From contig NZ_CP089289.1 in NCBI RefSeq assembly GCF_022819365.1, forward strand, positions 620,001 to 684,000: 64,000 nt of DNA, in the 5' to 3' direction. The notes under the pieces were generated by a model that worked only from the letters and a program-made list of their open reading frames with translations, did not search any database and was not told where the DNA came from. Numbering within the stretch: position 1 is the first letter of the stretch; each line of letters starts with the position of its first letter. This DNA is from Candidatus Nanosynbacter sp. HMT-352 (lineage in GTDB: Bacteria > Patescibacteriota > Saccharimonadia > Saccharimonadales > Saccharimonadaceae). Positions 1 through 8,498 of this stretch are shown here, piece by piece. The translations under genes were made by a program, and so were the position numbers.

Positions 1-683
1 ACAATCATCTCAAATTTATTTATAGCACAGAACTCAAAATTGCTATCATCTTCAGTCGGAGCTTTACAAGAAGAATTCCTTATCTCACTCATCTTGCTCG
101 TCCCCAGTGTAAAGGTCAATTTATATAGTGCCTCTCTTGAATTATCCGATGTAATCTTTTCTAACGTAACTTCGTGCACACCAATTGAACCATCGCCGCT
201 ATTGATAGACCTGAGCAAATTGGACGATTTCGCAAGATCGACGGTTTCTGGATATTTGCCAGAAGCATCTTTTTTACATAATCCGCTATCCGCATCAACT
301 ACACGCACCAAATTCACTGGATTGCCGTTAACTTTAAACAGACTATTTCCGCCCAACAGACTAGGGTCGTCCAAATACTTTGGATTATTCCACACATAAG
401 AATGGGAGCCAAGACAAAGTCGACCAGTTGACCAATTGCTATTATTCGGTACCCTCAATCCCGTACCGTCAATCTTTTCGGCATTCGCCTGAAGAAAATC
501 GCGTCGAATCGTATCTGAAATATCTCGCCCCGCTTGATTAACATCACGAAGCACAATACCTCTGCTATACATTTTTCCCGCTTGAATACCCACCATCGCA
601 ATCGACAACAAAAGAACAGAGATAAAACTCATGGCGAGCATCAATTCGATAAGTGTAAATCCTTTTTTATAACCCCGAATCAT
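1..683 (-). CDS. Prepilin-like protein, 3' end beyond window edge
   Basis: Reading from an ATG at 683 gives an open frame to the window edge (227 codons seen, no stop). The N-terminus is MIRGYKKGFTLIELMLAMSF: a short basic leader, the Gly-Phe class III (prepilin peptidase) cleavage site with Glu5, then a hydrophobic helix. The remainder is a soluble domain of pseudopilin type containing several cysteines. It is the last visible member of a run of three prepilin-like genes downstream of the prepilin peptidase, and it overlaps its upstream neighbour by 17 bp, which suggests translational coupling. Probably a minor pilin acting in priming or at the pilus tip; the exact role cannot be told from sequence. 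Confidence 0.85.
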   Translation of the reverse strand, partial: MIRGYKKGFTLIELMLAMSFISVLLLSIAMVGIQAGKMYSRGIVLRDVNQAGRDISDTIRRDFLQANAEKIDGTGLRVPNNSNWSTGRLCLGSHSYVWNNPKYLDDPSLLGGNSLFKVNGNPVNLVRVVDADSGLCKKDASGKYPETVDLAKSSNLLRSINSGDGSIGVHEVTLEKITSDNSREALYKLTFTLGTSKMSEIRNSSCKAPTEDDSNFEFCAINKFEMI

Positions 684-1248
684 ACAGCCTCACAATCGTA
701 CCAATAGTCGCCGGCATTTTGCTACCAACAGGCATCCAGCACGCTTTTATGTACGCATCATATTTATTGCTATCCCTACTTCCAGTGGTCGTACTCGGCT
801 TAACCAATCTAACTGATACTCCATACGTTTTTTTAGTATCGCTATCAACCCGCGCGTATGTTTCTGCCGCTTTATAATCTCCAGGATTGTTCAATATACT
901 AATCTTCGAAGCGAGCGAAGGCGTCGCAGCCAATGCAAACTCTTTCGTAGAAAAATCATCAGGACATTTTTCAACACCCAAGTTTCCTTCATTGTCATTA
1001 ACAGCAGAAACGCTCACCGAATTATTGTCTACCAATTTCTTCCAAGTGTCATTTTTCATATCATGCGCATATCTTAGCATTTCAGCCTGAGCATCAACCT
1101 GTTGACGAACCAACGTCGTCTCTAAAGAATACTGAGCAATAGCCATCCCGCGATTCATAGTTTCTAATGCAATAACGGAGACTAGGCTAAAAATAGTTAC
1201 TCCAAGCAACACTTCAACAAGTGTGTCGCCTCTGTTAAACTTACGCAT
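667..1248 (-). CDS. Prepilin-like minor pilin
   Basis: Start chosen at the ATG giving MRKFNRGDTLVEVLLGVTIF, because this puts the leader/cleavage motif (basic residues, Gly, then a hydrophobic helix with Glu5) at the N-terminus; the frame is open 30 bp further upstream without reason to use it. The +1 residue is Asp instead of Phe/Met, unusual but seen in minor pseudopilins. About 193 residues: one N-terminal membrane helix and a globular part with Cys residues. The start overlaps the stop of the upstream prepilin by 8 bp, and its own 3' end overlaps the next prepilin, so the three are probably one translationally coupled set. Likely a minor pilin of the type IV pilus. Confidence 0.8.
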   Translation of the reverse strand: MRKFNRGDTLVEVLLGVTIFSLVSVIALETMNRGMAIAQYSLETTLVRQQVDAQAEMLRYAHDMKNDTWKKLVDNNSVSVSAVNDNEGNLGVEKCPDDFSTKEFALAATPSLASKISILNNPGDYKAAETYARVDSDTKKTYGVSVRLVKPSTTTGSRDSNKYDAYIKACWMPVGSKMPATIGTIVRLYDSGL

Positions 1249-1981
1249 CAGCACAGCCTCCTGTCGCATTGCCCACAACTACAGCATCTGCAGAACCTGC
1301 GTGTGATCGTAGAAAAATAGATAATCTCTCTCCCGGCATCCAGCCATCATCATAAACACAAATTTCCCTCTGTTGACGCTGTTCGCCAGCAGATTGCACA
1401 ACTCCAGCACTATTTTTATTGTTGACGAAATCAGTTAAATTGTCACCGAATCGACTCGTGTCTGTCCTAATATCCAACTGCCCCGTCTCTGGGTGGCGGT
1501 ACATCAAAATAGAAATATACGCACTATCTTTGGCTTGGTTAGAAAACCTAGTTTTTGCTTGCCAATTAACGATATATTTATCAGACTCAGCGCCACGTTT
1601 ATAAGTCCACGCACTACCCTTATCTGGCCTATAGGCATAAACTGGATAAGTTTTGTACAGATTGCCGTCCGTTGAGCCCAGAGAACCTTCAGTGGTAATA
1701 TAGCGACCGACGATCACGCAATCAGATTGGCCGCGTAGAGTTTCAGCTCGACCATCAGAACCTTCAATTGGACAAGTACCCTTAGATCGCTCATTCTCAA
1801 CATTGACCACCTTCGAGTACTCATTTCGCAAAAAACCAGCATAAGACTGCACCGAATCGCGATATTGCTGGCGATTAATTGACATGCTTACGCCGACCAT
1901 CAGCATAGAGGTCAGCAAACCAGAAATAGCCACAAACAAAATCACTTCAATTATAGTAAAACCTTTTTGTTTATTGCCCAT
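1241..1981 (-). CDS. Prepilin-like minor pilin (GFTIIEV type)
   Basis: The start is the ATG at 1981 (MGNKQKGFTIIEVILFVAIS), preceded by GGAGAAG about 2 nt upstream and by a TGTTATAAT promoter element. The longer frame reading through MGLSYCLSKK would bury the signal. The protein has a short Lys-rich leader, a perfect Gly-Phe cleavage site with Glu5, a membrane helix, and a roughly 200-residue periplasmic/extracellular domain with several Cys, ending GGCADA. It is the first of three consecutive prepilin genes after the prepilin peptidase gene. Inferred function: minor pilin/pseudopilin incorporated into or initiating the type IV pilus. Confidence 0.85.
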   Translation of the reverse strand: MGNKQKGFTIIEVILFVAISGLLTSMLMVGVSMSINRQQYRDSVQSYAGFLRNEYSKVVNVENERSKGTCPIEGSDGRAETLRGQSDCVIVGRYITTEGSLGSTDGNLYKTYPVYAYRPDKGSAWTYKRGAESDKYIVNWQAKTRFSNQAKDSAYISILMYRHPETGQLDIRTDTSRFGDNLTDFVNNKNSAGVVQSAGEQRQQREICVYDDGWMPGERLSIFLRSHAGSADAVVVGNATGGCADA

Positions 1982-2013
1982 CACTTCTCCATTATAACAT
2001 AAGCGCTTTTTAC

Positions 2014-2895
2014 TTAGACAATAAGAAAGCCCCACTCTAAAATTTGTCGGCTAAAGAACCAAGCGAGTAAAAACCCTACGATAAGCAATGGACCGAAGCA
2101 AATTCGTGAAGTTGCTTGCAATTTTCCTCGCATCATTGACGGCAAGACAAGAAGCGTGCCGATAAGATTTGCGATGAACAACGCAGCAAACGCCAAAAGC
2201 CAGTTTCCTAAGAACAAACCCAATCCAAGTCCAAGCTTAACATCACCAAAACCGATCCAAGTTTTGTCTTCCCCGTAACGATATTTCGAGAATAAATATA
2301 GCACCATATATATTCCGCTCAGAATCGCAATCGACCCAAATAACGTCATCAAGCTTTTTGAAAAATCGCCAACTAGACATACTTTTATTCCCGCAAAAAT
2401 AGCACCAAGAATGATAAACGGAATATTAATTACATCTGGAAGAAGTAGCCATCTGAGGTCATAGACGAATAAAATCGCCAGTAGCACCAAACTTGCCAAC
2501 CACAAGACCAGCAACGCGACTTGCCAGATATCCGTTAACGATCCCGGCCAAAAAACTATAGACGCGACGAACAATCCAGCCATCACTAGTTCTAGCAAGA
2601 TTTCCATCCAACCGATAAATGCTTTGCAATATCTGCATCGCCCCAATCCAGCGACCCAACTTACCACAGGAATCAAATCGTACCATTTAAGCTCATGTCC
2701 GCAAGACAAACAACGAGATCTATCTTTGGAAATTTTTTTTATCAATGGGGATAATTTCTTTAATTCCTTTTGGTCAACTTTTTCTCCGGCTTTTTTATCT
2801 TCCATCAATTGACGAGCTCGCAAGCGCCAAATTTGCGCTCCGGTGAAACTGCCTAAAATAGCCCCTAAAAATCCCACTAGTACAAACTTAATCAT
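2014..2895 (-). CDS. pilD: Prepilin peptidase (A24 family, PilD/GspO)
   Basis: A membrane aspartyl protease that cleaves prepilin leaders and usually N-methylates the new N-terminus. The start is set at MIKFVLVGFLGAILGSF; the upstream MGLIFLW... extension is unlikely, and a TGT-TACCAT element ends 7 nt before this ATG. Visible hallmarks are the zinc-type CxxC pair CLSCGH ... CRYC in the first cytoplasmic loop, the first catalytic Asp in YDLRWLLLPD, the second in GFGDVKLGLGLG, and about seven to eight hydrophobic helices. Length (293 aa) is normal for the bifunctional enzyme. It sits between the major pilin gene, from which a terminator separates it, and three prepilin genes that are its expected substrates. 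Confidence 0.93.
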   Translation of the reverse strand: MIKFVLVGFLGAILGSFTGAQIWRLRARQLMEDKKAGEKVDQKELKKLSPLIKKISKDRSRCLSCGHELKWYDLIPVVSWVAGLGRCRYCKAFIGWMEILLELVMAGLFVASIVFWPGSLTDIWQVALLVLWLASLVLLAILFVYDLRWLLLPDVINIPFIILGAIFAGIKVCLVGDFSKSLMTLFGSIAILSGIYMVLYLFSKYRYGEDKTWIGFGDVKLGLGLGLFLGNWLLAFAALFIANLIGTLLVLPSMMRGKLQATSRICFGPLLIVGFLLAWFFSRQILEWGFLIV

Positions 2896-2902
2896 ACTTC
2901 TT

Positions 2903-2911
2903 ATGGTAACA
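2903..2911 (-). promoter_or_regulatory. Extended -10 for leaderless pilD start
   Basis: On the minus strand TGT-TACCAT is followed by 7 nt and then the pilD ATG, with no Shine-Dalgarno between. It matches the spacing seen at other leaderless starts in this window, although TACCAT is a weak -10. Confidence 0.45.
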
Positions 2912-2917
2912 AAAAAC

Positions 2918-2951
2918 CATAAAAAAATCAGCCCCATACCGAGGCTGATTC
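2918..2951 (-). terminator. Rho-independent terminator of the major pilin gene
   Basis: The minus strand reads AATCAGCCTC, a short loop, GGGGCTGATT, then a run of seven T. It lies directly after the pilin stop codon and just upstream of the pilD start, so it separates the abundant pilin transcript from pilD. Confidence 0.8.
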
Positions 2952-2967
2952 GTAATTTATCTATAGA

Positions 2968-3447
2968 TTATACGTCCTGGCAATACAATTGCTTTTGAGA
3001 ACCGTTATTTTCCAATAGAACTACAACTGCTGCATTGCGTGAAGATCCGTTTTCCAAAGTTATGTTTGCTGGATCGTCAGCAGATGGAGCTGGCGTGCTA
3101 GCAGGACATTTCTTACCTCGCATAACCTTGATTTCGTTACTAGCTACTGACATTGAAGCACCAGGTGTAGCAACCTTTAATTCTGAAGATTTGTCGTATT
3201 GATCAAGCTTATCGACATACTTGCGTAGAGACTCTTCACTAAACGTGCCACCGTTACGATTAGCTGAATTCCAATTGGTAATAGCTGCGGCAACTGTTGA
3301 AGCATCATTCTTCCTTGACTGGTCGCGCTGGCTACGCTGCAAAGCTGGCAATGCGATAAACACCATCGCAAAGATAAGTCCAGCAATAGCCAAGACCAAC
3401 ACAACCTCGATGATTGTAAATCCTTTTTTATTATCTTTTTTTGTCAT
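2968..3447 (-). CDS. pilA: Type IV major pilin (PilA-like)
   Basis: The start is the ATG giving MTKKDNKKGFTIIEVVLVLA; AAAGGTGGG lies about 8 nt upstream, and a GTG four codons earlier would overlap that ribosome site. A Lys-rich leader, KGFTIIEV cleavage/assembly motif and hydrophobic helix are followed by RSQRDQSRKND and a small globular domain with a C-terminal Cys pair (KKCP ... YCQDV), the usual disulfide-bonded D-region layout. At 159 aa it is typical of a major pilin. It has its own promoter and terminator, unlike the assembly genes upstream and minor pilins downstream, which fits high expression. It should be the main structural subunit of the pilus; that it is the major rather than another minor pilin is inferred from transcription context. 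Confidence 0.85.
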   Translation of the reverse strand: MTKKDNKKGFTIIEVVLVLAIAGLIFAMVFIALPALQRSQRDQSRKNDASTVAAAITNWNSANRNGGTFSEESLRKYVDKLDQYDKSSELKVATPGASMSVASNEIKVMRGKKCPASTPAPSADDPANITLENGSSRNAAVVVLLENNGSQKQLYCQDV

Positions 3448-3502
3448 TAGATTTCCCACCTTTCTATGGTTTACCTATATTTACGCAAAAATGCTTACGT
3501 TT

Positions 3503-3508
3503 ATAATA
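3503..3508 (-). promoter_or_regulatory. -10 region of the pilin promoter
   Basis: GTG-TATTAT on the minus strand lies in the 69-bp gap between pilC and the pilin gene and would give a leader of roughly 45-50 nt carrying AAAGGTGGG. No good -35 is visible. Confidence 0.45.
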
Positions 3509-3528
3509 CACTAAAAATATAAGTCAGT

Positions 3529-4743
3529 CTAGCGAATATTGATATTGCCAACCAAGCTATAGATTGGAAGCAAAATAGCCGCGACCATCGTACCTGCAAC
3601 TATAGCCAAAAAGACCATTAAAACCGGCTCTATCGCCGTCGACAAGGCGCGAATTTCCTCATCAAGCTCATCTTCATAAACTTGAGCGGTCTTGCCCATC
3701 ATCTCATCAATCTTACCTGATTGCTCACCAATTTTAATCATCTGTGGTACCATTGCTAGAAAATAATCTTCATTAGATAAAGAAGCCGACAAGGCCTTAC
3801 CGCCCTTCACCTTATCTGACGCACGAAGTATGCTTTCGCTAATAATCACGTTATTAACAGCATCAGACGTAATACGAAGCATGTCAAGCATCGGCACACC
3901 AGTACTCAAAAGCACCTGTCCAGTTCTAGCAAATCGTGCCATGTACATCTTCCTGAACATTCCTTTAAATAGCGGGACATTAAGCTTAAAGGTGTCTTTA
4001 GCTTTAATTCCTGGCTCGGTTTTCAAATATTGTACTAGGAAATAACCGCCGATAATCATTGCTAATATAACAAGCCACCAAAGACTACTAAAAAAGTTCG
4101 CCACTTTAATCATCATAAGAGTCACAAATGGCAACCCCTTATTTAAGTCACGATACAGACCCTCAACTTGCGGAACAACTGTAAATAACATAAATCCGAT
4201 AACTAAGATAATCACTACCAAGACAATTGACGGATACATCATAGCACCCCTAATCTTACTCATCATAGCAGCCTCTTTTTCCTGCTGAGCAGCTAACCTC
4301 TTAAGCGAATCATCCATTGTACCTGACGTTTCGCCGGCCGATACCAAAGCTACATAAACTTTATTAAAAGCTTCTGGGTGCTTTGCGAACGAATCAGACA
4401 AGGATTTGCCGCCTTCAACGTCAGAGATAATTTCCTGGACTATTTCCTGCATGCGCTTATTCGTAGTCTGTTCCTGAACTGTTCGAAGACTTTGCGCCAA
4501 AGGTAGCCCTGCTCCAATAAGAGTTGCTAGCTGACGAGTAAACACAACCTTATCCTTAGTAGTGATTCTACCAGAAAACCTCGCAAAGAAATTTGTTTTA
4601 TCGTCTTGTAATTCAATTTTTAACGGCACAAAGCCCTGAGCCGTCAAAAGTTTTGCGGCGGCGTTTTCGCTATCAGCCTGAACAACTGATTTAACGATTT
4701 TGTTACTTGCGCTATCTCTGGCTTCGTAATCGTACTTTTTCAT
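3529..4743 (-). CDS. pilC: Type IV pilus platform protein PilC (T2SSF family)
   Basis: An inner-membrane platform protein that couples the PilB/PilT motors to pilin polymerisation. 404 aa, the family's usual length. The N-terminus carries the MKKYDYEARDSASNKIVKS start typical of PilC/GspF. Two T2SSF repeats follow (roughly residues 70-195 and 275-395), each with the characteristic FTRQLATLIGAGLPL / FARTGQVLLSTGVPMLD opening, and three long hydrophobic segments lie near residues 170-190, 215-240 and 375-400. It directly follows pilT (3-bp gap) in the pilM-N-O-x-B-T-C order. Confidence 0.95.
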   Translation of the reverse strand: MKKYDYEARDSASNKIVKSVVQADSENAAAKLLTAQGFVPLKIELQDDKTNFFARFSGRITTKDKVVFTRQLATLIGAGLPLAQSLRTVQEQTTNKRMQEIVQEIISDVEGGKSLSDSFAKHPEAFNKVYVALVSAGETSGTMDDSLKRLAAQQEKEAAMMSKIRGAMMYPSIVLVVIILVIGFMLFTVVPQVEGLYRDLNKGLPFVTLMMIKVANFFSSLWWLVILAMIIGGYFLVQYLKTEPGIKAKDTFKLNVPLFKGMFRKMYMARFARTGQVLLSTGVPMLDMLRITSDAVNNVIISESILRASDKVKGGKALSASLSNEDYFLAMVPQMIKIGEQSGKIDEMMGKTAQVYEDELDEEIRALSTAIEPVLMVFLAIVAGTMVAAILLPIYSLVGNINIR

Positions 4744-4746
4744 TTA

Positions 4747-5817
4747 TTACCCCCTCATCAACCTCTCGAATTCCGTCAAATCGACAGCAAATTCACGAGC
4801 ACTATCATACGTAATCGTACCGTTCTGCACCAAATTGACCAAAGTTCGATCCATCGTCTGCATTCCCTGGTCAGCACCAGTCTGAATCACGGCATCCAAC
4901 TGGTGAGATTTACCTTCGCGGATAATGTTACGCACCGCTGGATTAGCAATCAAAACCTCTGCCGCCACAACTCGTCCGCCGCCGATAGCTGGAACTAGTC
5001 GCTGCGAACAAATTGCCATCAAAATATTACTGAGCTGAGCGCGAATCTGTGGTTGCTGGTGTGGCGGGAACACGTCAATCATACGGTCAATTGATTGCGC
5101 TGCGGAGTTCGTGTGTAGCGTTGCAAACACCAAGTGTCCAGTTTCGGCAATCGTAATCGCTGCTGAAATCGTCTCGAGGTCGCGCATCTCACCAATCAGC
5201 ACAACGTCTGGGTCTTGGCGAAGACTCGAGCGCAAAGCCGCAGAGAATGAATAAGTGTCGTAGTGAACTTCCCGCTGAACTACCACTGATTTTTTCGACT
5301 TGTGAGTAAACTCGATAGGGTCTTCAATGGTAATAATATGCTGTGAGCGCTCAGAATTGATCTTATCAACCAGCGCCGCCAAAGTTGTTGACTTGCCGGA
5401 ACCAGTTGGGCCAGTAACCAACACTAAACCGCGAGGGAAATCCGCAAACGTATTAACAACTGGCGGCATACCCAGCTCAGATGCAGACTTAATTTCATTT
5501 GGAATTAAACGTAGGGCTGCAGCCAAATTGCCACGCTCATGGAAGGCGTTAACTCGGAATCGTCCCAGTGTGCCGAACGCAAACGAAAAGTCGAATTCCT
5601 TATCTTTTAGCAAAATCTGCCGCTGATCTTCATCAAGAATCTGAAATACCAATCTCTCAACTGCAGGCTCGTCCAATGGTTGAGTTCCGGCGGCCGGCAT
5701 AAGCGCACCGTCAATTCGTAGCATTGGCGGCAAACCAACTTGAATATGAAGGTCTGAAGCTCGCTTCTTAACGACTTCTTCCAGCAAAATCTCAATTCGC
5801 AATTCTTGATTATTCAT
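4747..5817 (-). CDS. pilT: Twitching motility ATPase PilT
   Basis: A hexameric cytoplasmic ATPase that powers pilus retraction. Walker A is GPTGSGKSTT, Walker B/Asp-box DPDVVLIGEMRD, and the His box ETGHLVFATLHTNSA. The PilT-specific C-terminal motif appears as AVRNIIREGK followed by the helix containing HQLDAVIQTG, which distinguishes it from PilB. At 356 aa it has normal length and no N-terminal MshEN domain. It lies 11 bp after pilB and just before pilC, so extension and retraction motors are co-transcribed. Its presence implies a retractile pilus, consistent with twitching or host-surface attachment. Confidence 0.95.
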   Translation of the reverse strand: MNNQELRIEILLEEVVKKRASDLHIQVGLPPMLRIDGALMPAAGTQPLDEPAVERLVFQILDEDQRQILLKDKEFDFSFAFGTLGRFRVNAFHERGNLAAALRLIPNEIKSASELGMPPVVNTFADFPRGLVLVTGPTGSGKSTTLAALVDKINSERSQHIITIEDPIEFTHKSKKSVVVQREVHYDTYSFSAALRSSLRQDPDVVLIGEMRDLETISAAITIAETGHLVFATLHTNSAAQSIDRMIDVFPPHQQPQIRAQLSNILMAICSQRLVPAIGGGRVVAAEVLIANPAVRNIIREGKSHQLDAVIQTGADQGMQTMDRTLVNLVQNGTITYDSAREFAVDLTEFERLMRG

Positions 5818-5828
5818 GTTTCCTCCTT

Positions 5829-7589
5829 TTACGCGGTATCCGCCGCTACCCTATTAACTTCTTCTATTGTCGTTATTCCGTTTAACGCCTTCAGATAACC
5901 ATCTTGACGCATCGTAATCATCCCTTGTTGAATTGCCATTCGCTGAATTTCCGCTGAGGTCGCGCGCTTAACAATCAAATTCTGAATCTCTTCGGTAATA
6001 TCCATGACCTCATACAGACCAGCTCGACCAGCATAACCGCGAGGAGTTTGCGGCGTATCTTTTCCTTTTGCCAAAGCAAACGATGTCTGCGTCGCTAGCG
6101 GCAAGCTTTCATATCCCAGGTCTTGCGCATATTGAGAGACCTGCTCCCTTGTTTGCGGCAATAATCCACCAACCGCCTCGCGAATTGCCTGCGTTTCCAG
6201 TGGTGACGATTGATAAATATCCCGACGACGCGCCACTCGCCTCACCAAACGCTGACCAATAATTGTGTTAACCGTGCTAGCAATAAGAAACGGCTCGATT
6301 CCCATATCCAACAAACGTGGCAATACACCAGCAGCGGAATTAGTGTGAAGTGTCGAGAAAACCAAGTGTCCCGTTAAAGCCGCTTGAATAGCCAAATTCG
6401 CTGTTTCATTATCGCGAATCTCACCAACCATCACAATGTCTGGGTCTTGACGCAAAATTGAGCGCAATCCGGAAGCAAACGTCAAGCCAACTTCCGCGTT
6501 CACCTGAATCTGATTGACACCATCCATTTTATACTCAACCGGATCTTCAAGTGTCACAATATTCACAGTATCGTCTTTAATCTCTTTAATCAACGCGTAC
6601 AAACTCGTTGACTTACCAGAACCAGTTGGACCCGACGTCAAGATCATTCCATTTGGTCGCTTAATTCCCTTGCGAATCGTTCTTAATGCGCGCCCAGCGT
6701 AGCCCATATCTTCCAAATTGAAAGAACTTCCACTCTTATCAAGCAGACGAATAACCACTTGCTCGCCCCAGACAACTGGAGAGATAGCAATACGAAGGTC
6801 AACCTCTTTACCTGCGACATTAACCGCGAATTGACCATCCTGAGGAATTCGATGCTCGTCAATTTTCAGATTGGAAAGAATCTTAATACGACTAACTAGC
6901 GCCGGCTCAATGCTCTTTGGGAGCTGCATTATTTCACGCAAAACACCGTCAACACGACAACGAATCTTCAAAGCCTTCTCTAATGGCTCAATATGCACGT
7001 CGGATGCGTGACTCTTTACCGCGTATTCCAAAATTGTCGACAACGCTCGTGATATTGGCGAATCCTGAACAATTGTTTTAATATTGCCAGCCTCCGACAA
7101 AGACTCTTCCTGCGAAGCCTGTGCAGCCACATTAACAGACGACAAGTCAGTCTTATATTGATCTAAGACATGACGAACACTCTCTTCCGAAGCCATAAAC
7201 ACTTTTATCGGACGCTGGATACGATTCGACAAATAGTCCACCGCTTGAACATTATTCGCATCGATCATCGCCACTGCTAGTCGGTTCTGAACTTCGGCTA
7301 GCGGCACAGCCATAAATCTCTCAGCAACGTCGGACGGTAATAGAGATAAAATATCCTGACTAATAACACTATTCGACAGATTGACATACGGCACGCCCGA
7401 AACTTGAGCCACACCATGAACCAGTAGTTCATTATCAAGCAGCCCCTCTTCGCTAAGCAAACTAAACAGAGGTTTGCCACTCTCAGAGGCGCGCTTTAAG
7501 GCATCATCAATGACAGACTTCTCAATAAGCCCCTCGTTTACGAGCAGCTCGATCAACTTATCTTGGATGTCGTCCGTCAGTAAAGCCAT
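5829..7589 (-). CDS. pilB: Type IV pilus assembly ATPase PilB, lacking the zinc tetracysteine motif
   Basis: A cytoplasmic ATPase driving pilus extension. 586 aa. The N-terminal about 150 residues form the MshEN/T2SSE_N-type domain (LLVNEGLIEKSVIDDALKRA). The motor domain has GPTGSGKSTSLYALIKE (Walker A), DPDIVMVGEIRDNETA (Walker B/Asp box) and LTGHLVFSTLHTNSA (His box). Near the C-terminus, PilB/GspE normally carry a CxxC...CxxC zinc module. Here the matching stretches read QRLVRRVARRRDIY and KDTPQTPRGYAGRAGLYE, so the fold landmark GYxGRxGxYE is kept but no cysteine remains. It is located between a small membrane protein gene and pilT. Confidence 0.95.
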   Translation of the reverse strand: MALLTDDIQDKLIELLVNEGLIEKSVIDDALKRASESGKPLFSLLSEEGLLDNELLVHGVAQVSGVPYVNLSNSVISQDILSLLPSDVAERFMAVPLAEVQNRLAVAMIDANNVQAVDYLSNRIQRPIKVFMASEESVRHVLDQYKTDLSSVNVAAQASQEESLSEAGNIKTIVQDSPISRALSTILEYAVKSHASDVHIEPLEKALKIRCRVDGVLREIMQLPKSIEPALVSRIKILSNLKIDEHRIPQDGQFAVNVAGKEVDLRIAISPVVWGEQVVIRLLDKSGSSFNLEDMGYAGRALRTIRKGIKRPNGMILTSGPTGSGKSTSLYALIKEIKDDTVNIVTLEDPVEYKMDGVNQIQVNAEVGLTFASGLRSILRQDPDIVMVGEIRDNETANLAIQAALTGHLVFSTLHTNSAAGVLPRLLDMGIEPFLIASTVNTIIGQRLVRRVARRRDIYQSSPLETQAIREAVGGLLPQTREQVSQYAQDLGYESLPLATQTSFALAKGKDTPQTPRGYAGRAGLYEVMDITEEIQNLIVKRATSAEIQRMAIQQGMITMRQDGYLKALNGITTIEEVNRVAADTA

Positions 7590-7602
7590 TTACACCCCTT
7601 CT

Positions 7603-7833
7603 CTATTTGGCTGCATCTTGACCTACGAATATTTCAACAGTTGGATTTATCGCATTATTATTAAAAATCGCTGGGTTTGGTTTTTCTACGTCAGGTGATA
7701 TTTCTCGAATAGTCTGTACTTTTGTGCCAGATTCTGGGACTTTTAAGAACGAGATGTTAGAGGCGACAATATAGCCGATTGCCACACCTACACCCGCGAT
7801 CAATATTACCATTGCTATGTCTGTTTTCTTCAT
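7603..7833 (-). CDS. Small single-pass membrane protein of the pilus operon
   Basis: 76 aa. The N-terminal helix MKKTDIAMVILIAGVGVAIGY... is a clear membrane segment or uncleaved signal; the rest is a roughly 50-residue hydrophilic tail, VPESGTKVQTIREISPDVEKPNP, with no recognised domain. It overlaps pilO by 4 bp and is followed 13 bp later by pilB. It occupies the position of pilP in classical pilMNOPQ operons but lacks a lipobox and is much shorter. There is no outer-membrane secretin gene in the locus, as expected for a monoderm. A partner of the PilN/PilO alignment complex is a reasonable guess from position only. Confidence 0.75.
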   Translation of the reverse strand: MKKTDIAMVILIAGVGVAIGYIVASNISFLKVPESGTKVQTIREISPDVEKPNPAIFNNNAINPTVEIFVGQDAAK

Positions 7834-8498
7834 GGCTTAACCACCTTATTCTCTAATTGTATTGTTTGTGCTGGCTCGTAATAAGCGACACCTCGAACCA
7901 CCAAACTTAATCTATCCTCATTTCGCTGGATTTCCACGGTCTTTAGGTCAATGACTCGAATAGACGCCTCTAACTTAGTTAACAATTCTTTCAATTTTTC
8001 AGCTGGACCGCTCACTTCCATAGTAAATGATATGGCGTTTTCAGATGTCGACTCAGAGCTTTCACTATCAGATCCAGATTGAGCAACGGTCAAATTTTGA
8101 ATAGTCACACCAGTAGTCGTGTCAATAAATTTATTCTTCAACGAAGCACCAAGAGCGTCGGCGTTCGCATTATCTGGCAACGCATCCAGTATCGTCTGAA
8201 GAGCATTACTTTCGCTGCTTGATTTTATAGAGTTAAGTGCAGTATTCGTATCCAAAACTCGGATATTCTTCTTCAACTCATCAACTGATGACAAGTTTTT
8301 ATCTAGACGAGAAATCGTGTTTTGCTTCTCCAGAAGAATCTTCGAATGAAATACAATTTGCTGCACCAAAAATATACTCACAACAAGCGCAATTCCAGCC
8401 AAAAATGCCGCAGAAGCCACAAAAATAAACATAGTCTTTTTTGACGAATCAATCTGTTGACGCTTGCGTATTGCAACTTCTTTATTATCGGTCGCCAT
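7830..8498 (-). CDS. pilO: PilO-like pilus alignment protein
   Basis: 222 aa with one membrane helix at about residues 25-50 (MFIFVASAAFLAGIALVVSIFLVQ), followed by a coiled-coil stretch (LLEKQNTISRLDKNLSSVDELKKN) and a C-terminal ferredoxin-like alpha/beta domain (AISFTMEVSGPAEKLKELL, RVIDLKTVEI). This is the standard bitopic PilO/GspM architecture: short cytoplasmic tail, coiled coil and globular domain. It directly abuts pilN (1-bp overlap) and overlaps the next gene by 4 bp. Sequence similarity to PilO is weak by eye; the call rests on architecture plus gene order. Confidence 0.8.
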   Translation of the reverse strand: MATDNKEVAIRKRQQIDSSKKTMFIFVASAAFLAGIALVVSIFLVQQIVFHSKILLEKQNTISRLDKNLSSVDELKKNIRVLDTNTALNSIKSSSESNALQTILDALPDNANADALGASLKNKFIDTTTGVTIQNLTVAQSGSDSESSESTSENAISFTMEVSGPAEKLKELLTKLEASIRVIDLKTVEIQRNEDRLSLVVRGVAYYEPAQTIQLENKVVKP

